From CAZIRF01 sp964541755 (GTDB taxonomy: Bacteria; Spirochaetota; Spirochaetia; Treponematales; Breznakiellaceae), in contig CAZIRF010000003.1 in the NCBI GenBank assembly GCA_964541755.1, positions 1 through 64,000 of the forward strand: DNA of 64,000 bases, written 5' to 3'. The notes beneath the pieces were generated by a model. The model was not told the origin of the DNA and ran no database searches. It saw only the letters and a program-made list of their open reading frames with translations. The stretch's first letter is position 1. Each line of letters opens with the position of its first letter. The position numbers were made by a program, and so were the translations under genes. This document shows, in pieces, positions 50,741 through 58,846 of the stretch.

Positions 50741-51385
50741 TTAGGGGCAGTCGGTCTTGAAACTCTGGGCCCCGAAGAGGTCGAGGGTGCCCGTTCGCCA
50801 TTCATCGTAGGCTTCGAGCACAAGGGCCTCGACTTCCTGCCAGTTGTTCGCGCGCGGGCCCTTGAGATCGCGGTTGGTCGAGTTTGCGTAGACGATGGTG
50901 CGGCAACCCTGTTCGCGCAGGCGCTCGACATTGCCCGGCGAATCGTCGATGTAGACGTGGGCGCCCACGGCCCCCTTGTCCTTCATGAAGCAGAGGTCCC
51001 AATAGGGGATGTCGTGGACATCGAGCCATTCGACCGTCTGGGTAATCGAGGTCTGGTGGAAGTACTTGAGGAAGAGGCGATGGGTGATGATGCGGATGCG
51101 GATGCCGGCCATCGAGAGCTTTCGCAGGGTGGCGGGGGCGTCTTTAATGGGCTCCATGATGCGAAAGAGGTCCTTTTGCGTTACCGCGAAACGGTGGAGG
51201 CGTTCGTAGCCCCCGTACTCGGCGAGGCCCCACTCATCCAGGCCAAAGGAGACGTCGGTCTTGAGGCTTCCGATGGGCTTGTCCAGCCATTCGGCTGCTA
51301 TGGCGCGCATGGCCCCGTAGAAGTCGCCGACGACCCCGTCGAGGTCGACACCGAAGATAAAGCTCGAGTTGTCCATAGCCCCCAT
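50741..51385 (-). CDS. HAD-family 5'(3')-deoxyribonucleotidase-like protein
   Basis: A 214-aa cytosolic phosphatase of the NT5C/HAD type. The nucleophile motif is DLDGVVGDF (Asp near residue 13), the Thr/His-containing second motif is RIITHR and the acidic third motif is VYIDDSPGNV. It would remove phosphate from nucleotides or similar. The RBS AAGGAAG lies within the last codons of glgX; the ATG at 51376 is an alternative. Confidence 0.82.
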   Translation of the reverse strand: MGAMDNSSFIFGVDLDGVVGDFYGAMRAIAAEWLDKPIGSLKTDVSFGLDEWGLAEYGGYERLHRFAVTQKDLFRIMEPIKDAPATLRKLSMAGIRIRIITHRLFLKYFHQTSITQTVEWLDVHDIPYWDLCFMKDKGAVGAHVYIDDSPGNVERLREQGCRTIVYANSTNRDLKGPRANNWQEVEALVLEAYDEWRTGTLDLFGAQSFKTDCP

Positions 51386-51386
51386 T

Positions 51387-53540
51387 TTACACTTCCTTGG
51401 CGATCAATACCACCATGCAGCGGTCCTGGACCAGGTAGCTCTTGTCGCTGTGGAGGGCCTCTTCCTCTCCTGCTTCCACAATATCGCGCGGGGACTCGAG
51501 CGACGTATCGACGGCGCGGAACCACTTCTTGCCCTCGAGGGCGGGGGCCAGGGTGAACAATAGGGGTTTGGGCCCGGCGTTGACCATGATGAAGAAGTCG
51601 TTGTCGTCGCGGTCTGCCCAAGTATCGGCCTTGCTCCCGTCCAGGCGAAAGGCCAGGCTGTGGCCTTCGGCATTCCAGTCGGGGTTACCGCCTTTGTAAT
51701 TGAACCAGGTGATGTCCGGAATGGCGTTGTAGTTCCCGTCCTTGCCCGTGTAGAACTCCGGGCGTTGGAAGGCGGGGTGGCGCAGGCGAAAGGCGATCAT
51801 GTGTTTGACAAAGCGCAGGAGGGCTTTGTTCTTCTCCAAGAGGGCCCAGTTGAACCAAGAGACCTCGTTGTCCTGGCAGTAGGCATTGTTGTTGCCGTTT
51901 TGCGTGCGGCGGAATTCGTCGCCCCCCAGGAGCATGGGGGTGCCCAGCGAGAGGAGGAGGCTGGCAAAGAAGTTGCGTATCTGTTTTTCGCGCAGGGCCT
52001 CGATAACCGGGTTGACCGTATGCCCTTCGAAGCCGCAGTTCCATGCCAAGTTGACGCCATGCCCGTCGCGGTTCTCCTCGCCGTTTTCGTCATTATGTTT
52101 TTGCTCGTAGGAGACGAGATCGTTGAGCGTGAAGCCGTCGTGGCTCGTGATGAAGTTGATCGAGTGGAAGGGCTTGCGGCCATCGCGCAGGTAGAGGTCC
52201 GAGCTGCCCGAAAGGCGGGTCGCAAAGTGGCGTATCTCGTGCGGTTCGCCCTTCCAGAACTTGCGCAGGTCGTCGCGGTAGCGGTCGTTCCACTCGGCCC
52301 AGCGGCCCCCGGGGAACCATCCCACCTGGTAGGCCCCGCCGGCGTCCCAGGCCTCTGCGATGATCTTGGTGTTGCGAAGGACGGGGTCCTCGGCAATGCG
52401 CTCGAGCATGGGCGGGTTCTCCATCAGGTTCCCCTGTTGATCCCTCCCCAGGATGGAACCCAGGTCGAAGCGGAAGCCGTCCACGTGCATTTCGACGACC
52501 CAGTAGCGCAGGCAGTCGATGATGAAGGAGCGAACAACCGGGTGGTTGCAGTTAAGGGTGTTGCCGCAGCCGGAGTAGTTCTTGTAGTAGCGCTTGTTGT
52601 CGTCCAGGATATAGTAGATCGTGTTGTCGATGCCCCGGAAGGAAAGGGTGGGGCCCTTTTCGTTGCCCTCTGCGGTGTGGTTGAAGACGATGTCGAGAAT
52701 GACCTCGAGTCCCGCCTTGTGCAGGGCCCGCACCATCTCCTTGAACTCGCGCACGGCGCCGCCGGGGCTCCGGTCTGCCGCGTAGGAACCCTTGGGGGCA
52801 AAGAAGGATACAGTTGAGTAGCCCCAGTAGTTGCGTAATTCTTCGCCCGTGCGGGGGTTCGAGCGGGGCAGCTCCCGTTCGTTGAACTCGTGGACCGGCA
52901 GGAGCTCGACACTCGTAATACCAAGTTCCTTGAGGTAGGGAATCTTTTCGATGAGCCCGCGGTAGGTCCCGGGGTGTTCAACCCCCGAGCTCTCGTGCTT
53001 GGTAAAGCCGCGTACGTGTGTTTCGTAGAGGACGGAAAAACGCAGGGGATAGTTGAGGGGGCGGTCGCCCTGCCAGTCGAACTCGTCGTCGATGACGACG
53101 CACTTGGGGTGGTTTTCGATGTCGTCGGTATAGGAGAAGGAGAGATCTTCGTCGGGCATGTTGGGGTTGTAGCCCATGGCCGCCATCATGTCCCATTTGG
53201 AAATGTCGGACAGGGCCTTGGCGTAGGGGTCCAGGAGCATCTTGTGGGGATTGAAGCGTAGGCCCTTTTCGGGGATATAGGGCCCGTCGACGCAGTAGAG
53301 ATAGAAGGCTCCAGCCCCCAGACCGGTAATATGGCAGTGCCAGATATCACCGGTACGGTGTTTCTCCGGTTCAAGGACAATTTCTTCATCGGGTTGGCTT
53401 GAATTGGCCGATTCAAAGAGCAAGAGGACCACCATGGTGGCATTTCGCGAGAAAAGCGAGAAATTGATGCCGGTCTCTGTTATTGTCGACCCCAGTGGTA
53501 AAGGTTTTCCGGCAGAAATCCCGATATTTGATATACTCAT
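51387..53540 (-). CDS. glgX: Glycogen debranching enzyme GlgX / isoamylase type
   Basis: A 717-aa GH13 enzyme that cleaves alpha-1,6 branches. N-terminal CBM48 domain (1-130) then the barrel: ILDIVFNHTAEG (region I), HVDGFRFDLGS (region II, nucleophile Asp), IAEAWDAG (region III, Glu) and NFITSHDGFT (region IV, Asp). All catalytic residues are present. A TATGCT box with extended TGG lies 6 nt before ATG 53540, another likely leaderless start. The nucleotidase gene follows within 2 nt. Confidence 0.95.
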   Translation of the reverse strand: MSISNIGISAGKPLPLGSTITETGINFSLFSRNATMVVLLLFESANSSQPDEEIVLEPEKHRTGDIWHCHITGLGAGAFYLYCVDGPYIPEKGLRFNPHKMLLDPYAKALSDISKWDMMAAMGYNPNMPDEDLSFSYTDDIENHPKCVVIDDEFDWQGDRPLNYPLRFSVLYETHVRGFTKHESSGVEHPGTYRGLIEKIPYLKELGITSVELLPVHEFNERELPRSNPRTGEELRNYWGYSTVSFFAPKGSYAADRSPGGAVREFKEMVRALHKAGLEVILDIVFNHTAEGNEKGPTLSFRGIDNTIYYILDDNKRYYKNYSGCGNTLNCNHPVVRSFIIDCLRYWVVEMHVDGFRFDLGSILGRDQQGNLMENPPMLERIAEDPVLRNTKIIAEAWDAGGAYQVGWFPGGRWAEWNDRYRDDLRKFWKGEPHEIRHFATRLSGSSDLYLRDGRKPFHSINFITSHDGFTLNDLVSYEQKHNDENGEENRDGHGVNLAWNCGFEGHTVNPVIEALREKQIRNFFASLLLSLGTPMLLGGDEFRRTQNGNNNAYCQDNEVSWFNWALLEKNKALLRFVKHMIAFRLRHPAFQRPEFYTGKDGNYNAIPDITWFNYKGGNPDWNAEGHSLAFRLDGSKADTWADRDDNDFFIMVNAGPKPLLFTLAPALEGKKWFRAVDTSLESPRDIVEAGEEEALHSDKSYLVQDRCMVVLIAKEV

Positions 53541-53598
53541 ACATAAAGCATACCACAGCTACAGGGCCTGCGGTACAGAAACAAGGAGTTGCACCCCC

Positions 53599-54942
53599 AT
53601 GATACGCATCCCCGTTGTCACTCGGAACACCGAACTTATCGAAGTCGTCAACAAGGCCTGCCAGGCCCTTTCGGGGGAAATCAGCCCCGTCTTCATGTCT
53701 GGTCACGATGAAGTCGTCGAATACCTCAAGTACGAGCTCCCCGAAATCAAGATTTTCGACTGCGGCTCGGATACCGACCAGCACGAAGAGGCCCTTGCCA
53801 TCCTCGATTCGATAAACGACGACCCCTGGCTCCACTACGGCGGCGTCATTGCTATCCACGAGGAAGTCGATGACAAACTCGTCATCGAGCATCTCAAGCA
53901 GTCGAATGTCCTCGCCGTTTTGCACATGCGGGAGTTCAAGACCCACGTTGAACGCCTTTTGCGCATCCTTGTGCGTAACAAGCAGTTCCTCTTCCAGCGC
54001 GGCATGCAGCAGCACCTCATGCGCAAGATCGCCGGTACCTTTATCATGGACAACGACCCCCTGGACATCGTCGTCTACACAAACCTTGTCTCGAATTACC
54101 TCTACAACGCCAACCTCGTAAGCAACGACGACAAGGAGAAACTCCACGTCGCCCTCCAGGAGCTCCTCGTAAACGCCATCGAGCACGGCAATTGCAAGAT
54201 AAGCTTCGACGAAAAGAGCGCCTGGCTCGAGGGCGGAAAAAACGCCATGGAACTTATCCGTGCGAAAAACAAGGACCCCGAGGTCTCCCGTCGCCGCGTC
54301 AAACTGGAGTACTCCATTGCCCCGGAAGCCTCGCAGTTCTCCATTGAAGATGAGGGGGACGGCTTCGACTGGAAGGCCCGTATGGCGGCTGCCCCCGAAG
54401 TGGGCCTTCACGGGATGGGCATGCGCATGGCCGGCATCTATGTCCAGAACCTCGTGTACAACGAAAAGGGCAATCGGGTGTCTTTTCAGGTGCCCCATCA
54501 AAAGGACGAGAGCAACGTCGTCCCCTCGATTTTCAGCGACCAGGAAGAGATTGTCTTCAAGGACAAGACCGTGGTCGTGCGCGAAGGCGAAGTCTCCGAC
54601 TATCTGTACTACATCGTATCCGGCCGCTACCTTGTATTTTCCGGCAAGAAGTACGTCTCCTTTCTTACCCCCGACGACATGTTTATTGGCGAGATGAGCT
54701 TTCTCCTTTCAAACCAGCGCACCGCGAGCGTTGTCTCCAATGGCGAGGGGCGGGTTATCAAGGTGTCAAAGCAATCCTTTGTGGAGCTGATAAAGAAGAA
54801 CCCCCACTACGGCATCTTTCTCGCCCGCCTCCTCGCCCAGCGCCTTACCCGCATCAACATGCGCACCGCCAAACTCAATGCCGAGTACCTGCGGCTCAAG
54901 GCCATTGTGGACAACTCGACCCCGGGTATGGTGACGACATAG
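53599..54942 (+). CDS. Regulator with pseudo-receiver, HATPase and cyclic-nucleotide-binding domains
   Basis: A 447-aa cytosolic protein. About 1-115 resembles a receiver domain without a clear phospho-Asp set. About 150-300 is an RsbW/SpoIIAB-type ATPase: N-box LHVALQELLVNAIEHGN, then IEDEGDGFDWKA and LHGMGMRMAGI. About 320-430 is a CAP-ED/cNMP-binding domain (REGEVSDYLYYIVSGRY, FIGEMSFLLSNQRTASV). No HTH is seen after it. It may act as an anti-sigma or partner-switching kinase gated by a cyclic nucleotide or c-di-GMP-like ligand. AAGGAG supports the ATG. Confidence 0.8.
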   Translation: MIRIPVVTRNTELIEVVNKACQALSGEISPVFMSGHDEVVEYLKYELPEIKIFDCGSDTDQHEEALAILDSINDDPWLHYGGVIAIHEEVDDKLVIEHLKQSNVLAVLHMREFKTHVERLLRILVRNKQFLFQRGMQQHLMRKIAGTFIMDNDPLDIVVYTNLVSNYLYNANLVSNDDKEKLHVALQELLVNAIEHGNCKISFDEKSAWLEGGKNAMELIRAKNKDPEVSRRRVKLEYSIAPEASQFSIEDEGDGFDWKARMAAAPEVGLHGMGMRMAGIYVQNLVYNEKGNRVSFQVPHQKDESNVVPSIFSDQEEIVFKDKTVVVREGEVSDYLYYIVSGRYLVFSGKKYVSFLTPDDMFIGEMSFLLSNQRTASVVSNGEGRVIKVSKQSFVELIKKNPHYGIFLARLLAQRLTRINMRTAKLNAEYLRLKAIVDNSTPGMVTT

Positions 54943-54979
54943 AGGAAGGGGGCGCAGTTGCTCCTTTGTGCAAGCGGCC

Positions 54980-55200
54980 GCCCGATAGTGCATCCAGAGT
55001 GCTGGCGGAACGGCGATACGCCGTTCCGCAAAAATCAAGCCGCCGCGCGGCTTGATTCGGCGGCCCATGCGCAATACGCCCGTTAGTAGCCATGGTCAAG
55101 TCGCCGCACGGCTTGACCCGACGCCCCCTGCGCAGGAGCCTCCTCGGCCTTCCGGCCTGCGGGGTCTCCTGCTACCCCCGCGAAATTTGCGGGCGCTTGA
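54980..55200. repeat. GC-rich composite intergenic repeat, longest copy
   Basis: The 25-bp palindrome at 55005-55029 matches that at 38314-38338. Further inverted pairs such as AAGCCGCGCGGCTT, a CGACGCCCCCTGCG module and CCTGCTACCCCCGCGAAA (shared with 7736 and 38411) follow. No gene is seen between 54943 and 55220. Confidence 0.62.
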
Positions 55201-55217
55201 AGCCTGCCCGGGCTTGA

Positions 55218-55230
55218 CTATCAGCCTTGA
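55218..55230 (+). repeat. CTATCAGCCTTGA dispersed 13-mer, copy 5
   Basis: Exact copy spanning the stop codon of the minus-strand sugar dehydrogenase gene. Confidence 0.7.
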
Positions 55231-56390
55231 TCCTTGGGCTCGAGGCGCCAAAGGCCGGCGTTGGGGCCGTCCTGCAGGAGGTAGAGGAAACCGTCCGGGC
55301 CTGTCTTGACGTCCCGGATGCGCCCCAACGTGCCGCGCAGGAGCTCTTCCTCCTCGACGAGTTGGCGGCCGTTCATGCGCAGGCGCACGAGGCGCTGCCC
55401 GGCCAGGTTCCCCGAGAAGAGGTCGCCTTGCCAGCGGGGGAAGGCGCTGCCCCGGTAGCTGTCGAGGCCCGAGGGCGCGAGTGACGGCGTCCAGATTGCC
55501 AGGGGCTGTTCCATGCCCGCCTTGTGGGTACCTTCGCCAATCTTTGCGCCGCTTCCGTACTGCCTGCCGTGGGTAATGACGGGCCAGCCGTAGTTCTTCC
55601 CTGCCTCGACGAGGTTGAGCTCGTCGCCGCCCTGGGGGCCGTGCTCTGTTATCCAAATATTCCCCGCAGCATCGACAAAGAGCCCCTGCGGGTTGCGGTG
55701 ACCGTAGGAATATATGGAAGGAAGCGCGTCGCGCCGGGCGGTAAAGGGGTTGCCGGCGGGTATGCTGCCATCGGTGTTGATGCGGTGGATTTTCCCTGCG
55801 GCATCCATAAGGTCTTGAGCCCGGTCCATGTCGCCGCGGTCGCCGGTCGAGAAGATGAGGGTGCCGTCGGGCAGGAAGCGGATGCGCGAGCCGAAGTGCT
55901 GGCCCCGGGTCGTCTTCTTTTCCATCTCGAAGATGACCTGCTCCTGAACAAGGCGCGCTTTGCCGGGAAGCGTCTCGTCGAGGACGGCCCGGGAGACTGC
56001 CGTTCCAGCCCCGCCGCGGCCGGGTTTGGACCAAGTGAAGTAGAGGGTCTTGTTTGCGGTGAAAGCAGGATCATGGGTGATATCCAGGAGGCCGCCCTGC
56101 CCGCTCGCCCAAACCTGGGGGATACCCTCGACAGCAATGACGCGCGCGGCTTGCGTGGCCGTCGCCGGAGTCACGAGTAGGAGGCGGCCCGGTCGCTCGG
56201 TAACGAGAATCCGTCCGTCCGGCAGGAAGGCGAGGGCCCAGGGCCGGTCGAGACCCCGGTGGACGGGGACGAGCGCAAAATCGTGATGTGTTGAAGCGAT
56301 GGTGTCCTGTGCGGTAAGGCTTGTTGCCATGAGTGCTGCACAGCTAATGAAAAATGCAAAGAAGACGCTGACTTTGTTTGGATGGCGCAT
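55221..56390 (-). CDS. PQQ-dependent sugar dehydrogenase-like beta-propeller (YliI/Asd-like)
   Basis: A 389-aa exported six-bladed propeller of the soluble glucose/aldose dehydrogenase family. The signal peptide ends near LTAQ. Family signatures: LDRPWALAFLPDGRILVTERPG, GQGGLLDITHDP, TRGQHFGSRIRFLPDG, YSYGHRNPQGLF and ITEHGPQGGDELN, which line the PQQ/Ca site. It would oxidise sugars in the periplasm. ATG 56390 has AAGGAGG. The stop codon coincides with a CTATCAGCCTTGA repeat. Confidence 0.92.
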   Translation of the reverse strand: MRHPNKVSVFFAFFISCAALMATSLTAQDTIASTHHDFALVPVHRGLDRPWALAFLPDGRILVTERPGRLLLVTPATATQAARVIAVEGIPQVWASGQGGLLDITHDPAFTANKTLYFTWSKPGRGGAGTAVSRAVLDETLPGKARLVQEQVIFEMEKKTTRGQHFGSRIRFLPDGTLIFSTGDRGDMDRAQDLMDAAGKIHRINTDGSIPAGNPFTARRDALPSIYSYGHRNPQGLFVDAAGNIWITEHGPQGGDELNLVEAGKNYGWPVITHGRQYGSGAKIGEGTHKAGMEQPLAIWTPSLAPSGLDSYRGSAFPRWQGDLFSGNLAGQRLVRLRMNGRQLVEEEELLRGTLGRIRDVKTGPDGFLYLLQDGPNAGLWRLEPKDQG

Positions 56391-56399
56391 GTACTGCCT

Positions 56400-56441
56400 C
56401 CTTAATATTACCAATATAGTAATAATAAGGGGCGTGAGCAA
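56400..56441 (-). promoter_or_regulatory. Promoter with overlapping inverted repeat, sugar dehydrogenase gene
   Basis: TTGCTC (56441-56436), 17 nt, TATATT (56418-56413). Inverted arms TATTAC and GTAATA with a 7-nt gap overlap the -10 box, as expected for an operator. It lies at the 3' end of the preceding gene. Confidence 0.6.
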
Positions 56442-56442
56442 A

Positions 56443-57429
56443 TCAGCCTTGGGTCTTGGGTCCCATCATGATCTCTATACCGGCGTTGCTGCCAGTCCCC
56501 TCCCACAGGCAGAGCCCCTCTTTGAAGAGGCGGAGTGTCACGGTCCCGCTCAGGCCCTCCTTGATGTGTTCCTTCATCTCGCCCTCCCGCGGCGAGGCGA
56601 GGGCAATGTGGGATGTGGAACGGGCCTCGATGTCGAGAAGGAGCTTTCCGCGGGCGATGCGGTAGCGGGCGAAATCGTCCCCCCACTCTTCAAGGAGTAT
56701 GCGGGAGCCGTTCCAGGTCGCGAAGCGATACTCCTTCCCGTTGACAATCAAATTGCAGATGAGGCCCTTGAAGCGCAAAGCCCCCAGGGGGATGAGGGCG
56801 GCGGAGAACATGAAGGCGGCCGGGCCCGTGGTGAAGTGGTTGCTCTGGATCCAGACGTAGGTGACCGGAAAGGAGACGCCCCAGTCCTTTTCGATGTAGC
56901 CGCTGCCGCCCGAGAAATCGAGGACTTCTCCCTGTAACGCAACCCGCCCGTCCAGCCCGTGATCCATGCTGATTACCCCGTGGTAGCATTCCATGAAGGA
57001 CAGATAGGCAAAGGGCCCCATGATGTTCGGGGCCCACAGGCTTTTTTTGATTGGCGTGAGGGGCCCCAGTTCGATGTGGCCCGAAAGCGAAAAGCCCTCC
57101 TCCTCGATGGCAAGATCCACCGAGTTCGCGGTGAAGCGGTTCTTTCCAATGGACGCCTCAAAGACATCGTGACGGTACTTGAAGGCGTCGAGGGGGAAGC
57201 GCCGGTAGTGGGCCTCGAGTTCGCCGTTTTCGCCGCCCGGGTCCCCCCGCGAGGAGAATACCTGTATAAAGGCGTGGGGGTCCTTCTTGTTGATGGCCAC
57301 CCCGGGGATAAGGGCCAGGCTGAGCGAGCCGTCTTTCGAGACGAGCTTGTAGTACCAGCCCTCGAAGTGGCGGTCGGTCTTTTTGGCCCCTTGATAATAT
57401 TCGGGGTGGAAGAGTTTCTTGAAGTACAT
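56443..57429 (-). CDS. Tocopherol cyclase-like protein
   Basis: A 328-aa protein with the tocopherol cyclase family profile: HFEGWYYKLVSKDGSLSLALIPGVA at the N-terminus (conserved GWY), GPFAYLSFMECYHGVISM, GGSGYIEKDWGVSFP and a C-terminal lipocalin-like barrel. In bacteria these proteins act on unknown hydrophobic substrates, not tocopherol. No signal peptide. ATG 57429 matches the family's first strand; TATACT lies 9 nt upstream and no Shine-Dalgarno is visible. Confidence 0.85.
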   Translation of the reverse strand: MYFKKLFHPEYYQGAKKTDRHFEGWYYKLVSKDGSLSLALIPGVAINKKDPHAFIQVFSSRGDPGGENGELEAHYRRFPLDAFKYRHDVFEASIGKNRFTANSVDLAIEEEGFSLSGHIELGPLTPIKKSLWAPNIMGPFAYLSFMECYHGVISMDHGLDGRVALQGEVLDFSGGSGYIEKDWGVSFPVTYVWIQSNHFTTGPAAFMFSAALIPLGALRFKGLICNLIVNGKEYRFATWNGSRILLEEWGDDFARYRIARGKLLLDIEARSTSHIALASPREGEMKEHIKEGLSGTVTLRLFKEGLCLWEGTGSNAGIEIMMGPKTQG

Positions 57430-57472
57430 CGTGCTTCGAGTATAGGCCGGAGCAGTGTGCCGGCTCCACGTT

Positions 57473-58798
57473 TCAAGGTGCGATTTTTTCCAAAAGGTAC
57501 TGTGACGCGACCCCGAAACGCGCACAGAGCGCCCGGGCCTCGGCGAGTTTGTCGACCGCGAAGGCCGGGCCTTCCTTCCCCTTGGCGTGAAGCGCGTCGG
57601 TGTGGGTGTCTGCCTCGCGGGCTGTCGTGCGGGTCGCCGTAATCATGAGGTTCTTGCCCGTGTGCTCGCGGTCGACGAACTCGAATACCTTGACCTTGTA
57701 GCCCGCCGCTTCAAGGACCAGGGCCCGGATGGCGTCGGTAAGGAGCTCCGCGAGGCGCTCCTCGAGTATGCCGTAACGGGTGATGGCCCGGATATCCGCC
57801 GTGGGGGTGAACGCGCGGCGAAGCTGCTTGTGGCAGCAGGGGGAACAGATGATGATGCGGGCCCCGGCGTTCAGGGCAAAGAGGAGGGCGTCGTCGGTGG
57901 CGGTGTCGCAGGCGTGGAGGGCGATAACGGCGAGGTCGCCGGGCCCTTCCGGGGCGCGTGCATCGCTTATGCTTCCCGCTTTGAAGGAGAGCGCGGGCCA
58001 GCTTCCCGCATCTTTGCTGGCGCTGTTACACAGCTCAACGAGGTCTTCGCGGTACTCGATGCCGCGCGTCGTTACGGCAAAGCGGTTCGAGAGCCAGTCG
58101 TGGGCCGCGAAGGTAAGGTAGCCCTTGCCGCTACCCATATCCAGGATGCGCAGGGTTTCCCGGGGGGCTTCCTGCCCGCTCGCGGCCGGGGGAAAGCTCT
58201 CGTCCACGAGGGCGGCGAGGATTTCGACGAACTTGTTGATTTGGCGGTACTTGTCCATCATGCGCGGGATAATTCCGCCGCCCCCGTCCGCCAGCTTGAG
58301 TGTGCGAAGCCACCGGCTGTCCGGGGCGATGAGGCGTTCCTTGGCCCGGTCATGAGCCATTGTGGTGCAGCAGAGTGGACTATCAGCCTGTACCAATTCC
58401 TTTTTTTTCCCCTGGATAAGGCTCGCCTTGCCCCTGCGGCTCGTGCGCAGGCTCCAGCTGCGGGCGGCCGTTTCGAGGTCCGCGTTGGCAAACCAGTCGG
58501 CGAGCATTGGCTGGAGGGCGTCGAGGGCTCCAGTAACCGGAAGGTTGTGGGTCTCGTCGCGGCGCTCGAAGTGCCAGAGGAAGGAGAGGACGCGCTCGCC
58601 CTTGAGGACGACCGGGCGCACATCGATGCGGCGCAAATCCGGGTGCGCCGACGGCAGTGTGCGCGGCTTGGAGAGGACAAGGCTGATAAAGACCCCTGCC
58701 TCTGCCTTGTCGGGGCCGGTGGCGGGCGGGGCTTCAAGACTCGCGGCGAGTATGGACTGGAAACGGCTTCGGCTGTCGGCGGCATCGGGCTGGTTCAT
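57473..58798 (-). CDS. SAM-dependent methyltransferase (Methyltransf_32-like)
   Basis: A 441-aa cytosolic enzyme. The N-terminal half is family-specific; the SAM domain starts near residue 215 with ILDMGSGKGYLTFA (motif I), EYREDLVELC, then VIALHACDTATDDALL and CSPCCHKQLRR, the signature of a group that includes rRNA/tRNA-like methylases. ATG 58798 is preceded by TACTAT with a 6-nt gap and by no Shine-Dalgarno; the longer start at 58825 would overlap that box. Confidence 0.85.
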   Translation of the reverse strand: MNQPDAADSRSRFQSILAASLEAPPATGPDKAEAGVFISLVLSKPRTLPSAHPDLRRIDVRPVVLKGERVLSFLWHFERRDETHNLPVTGALDALQPMLADWFANADLETAARSWSLRTSRRGKASLIQGKKKELVQADSPLCCTTMAHDRAKERLIAPDSRWLRTLKLADGGGGIIPRMMDKYRQINKFVEILAALVDESFPPAASGQEAPRETLRILDMGSGKGYLTFAAHDWLSNRFAVTTRGIEYREDLVELCNSASKDAGSWPALSFKAGSISDARAPEGPGDLAVIALHACDTATDDALLFALNAGARIIICSPCCHKQLRRAFTPTADIRAITRYGILEERLAELLTDAIRALVLEAAGYKVKVFEFVDREHTGKNLMITATRTTAREADTHTDALHAKGKEGPAFAVDKLAEARALCARFGVASQYLLEKIAP

Positions 58799-58846
58799 GG
58801 GGCAATAGTAGCATGATACGGCCATATCTGCGCTACACTGGAAGAC

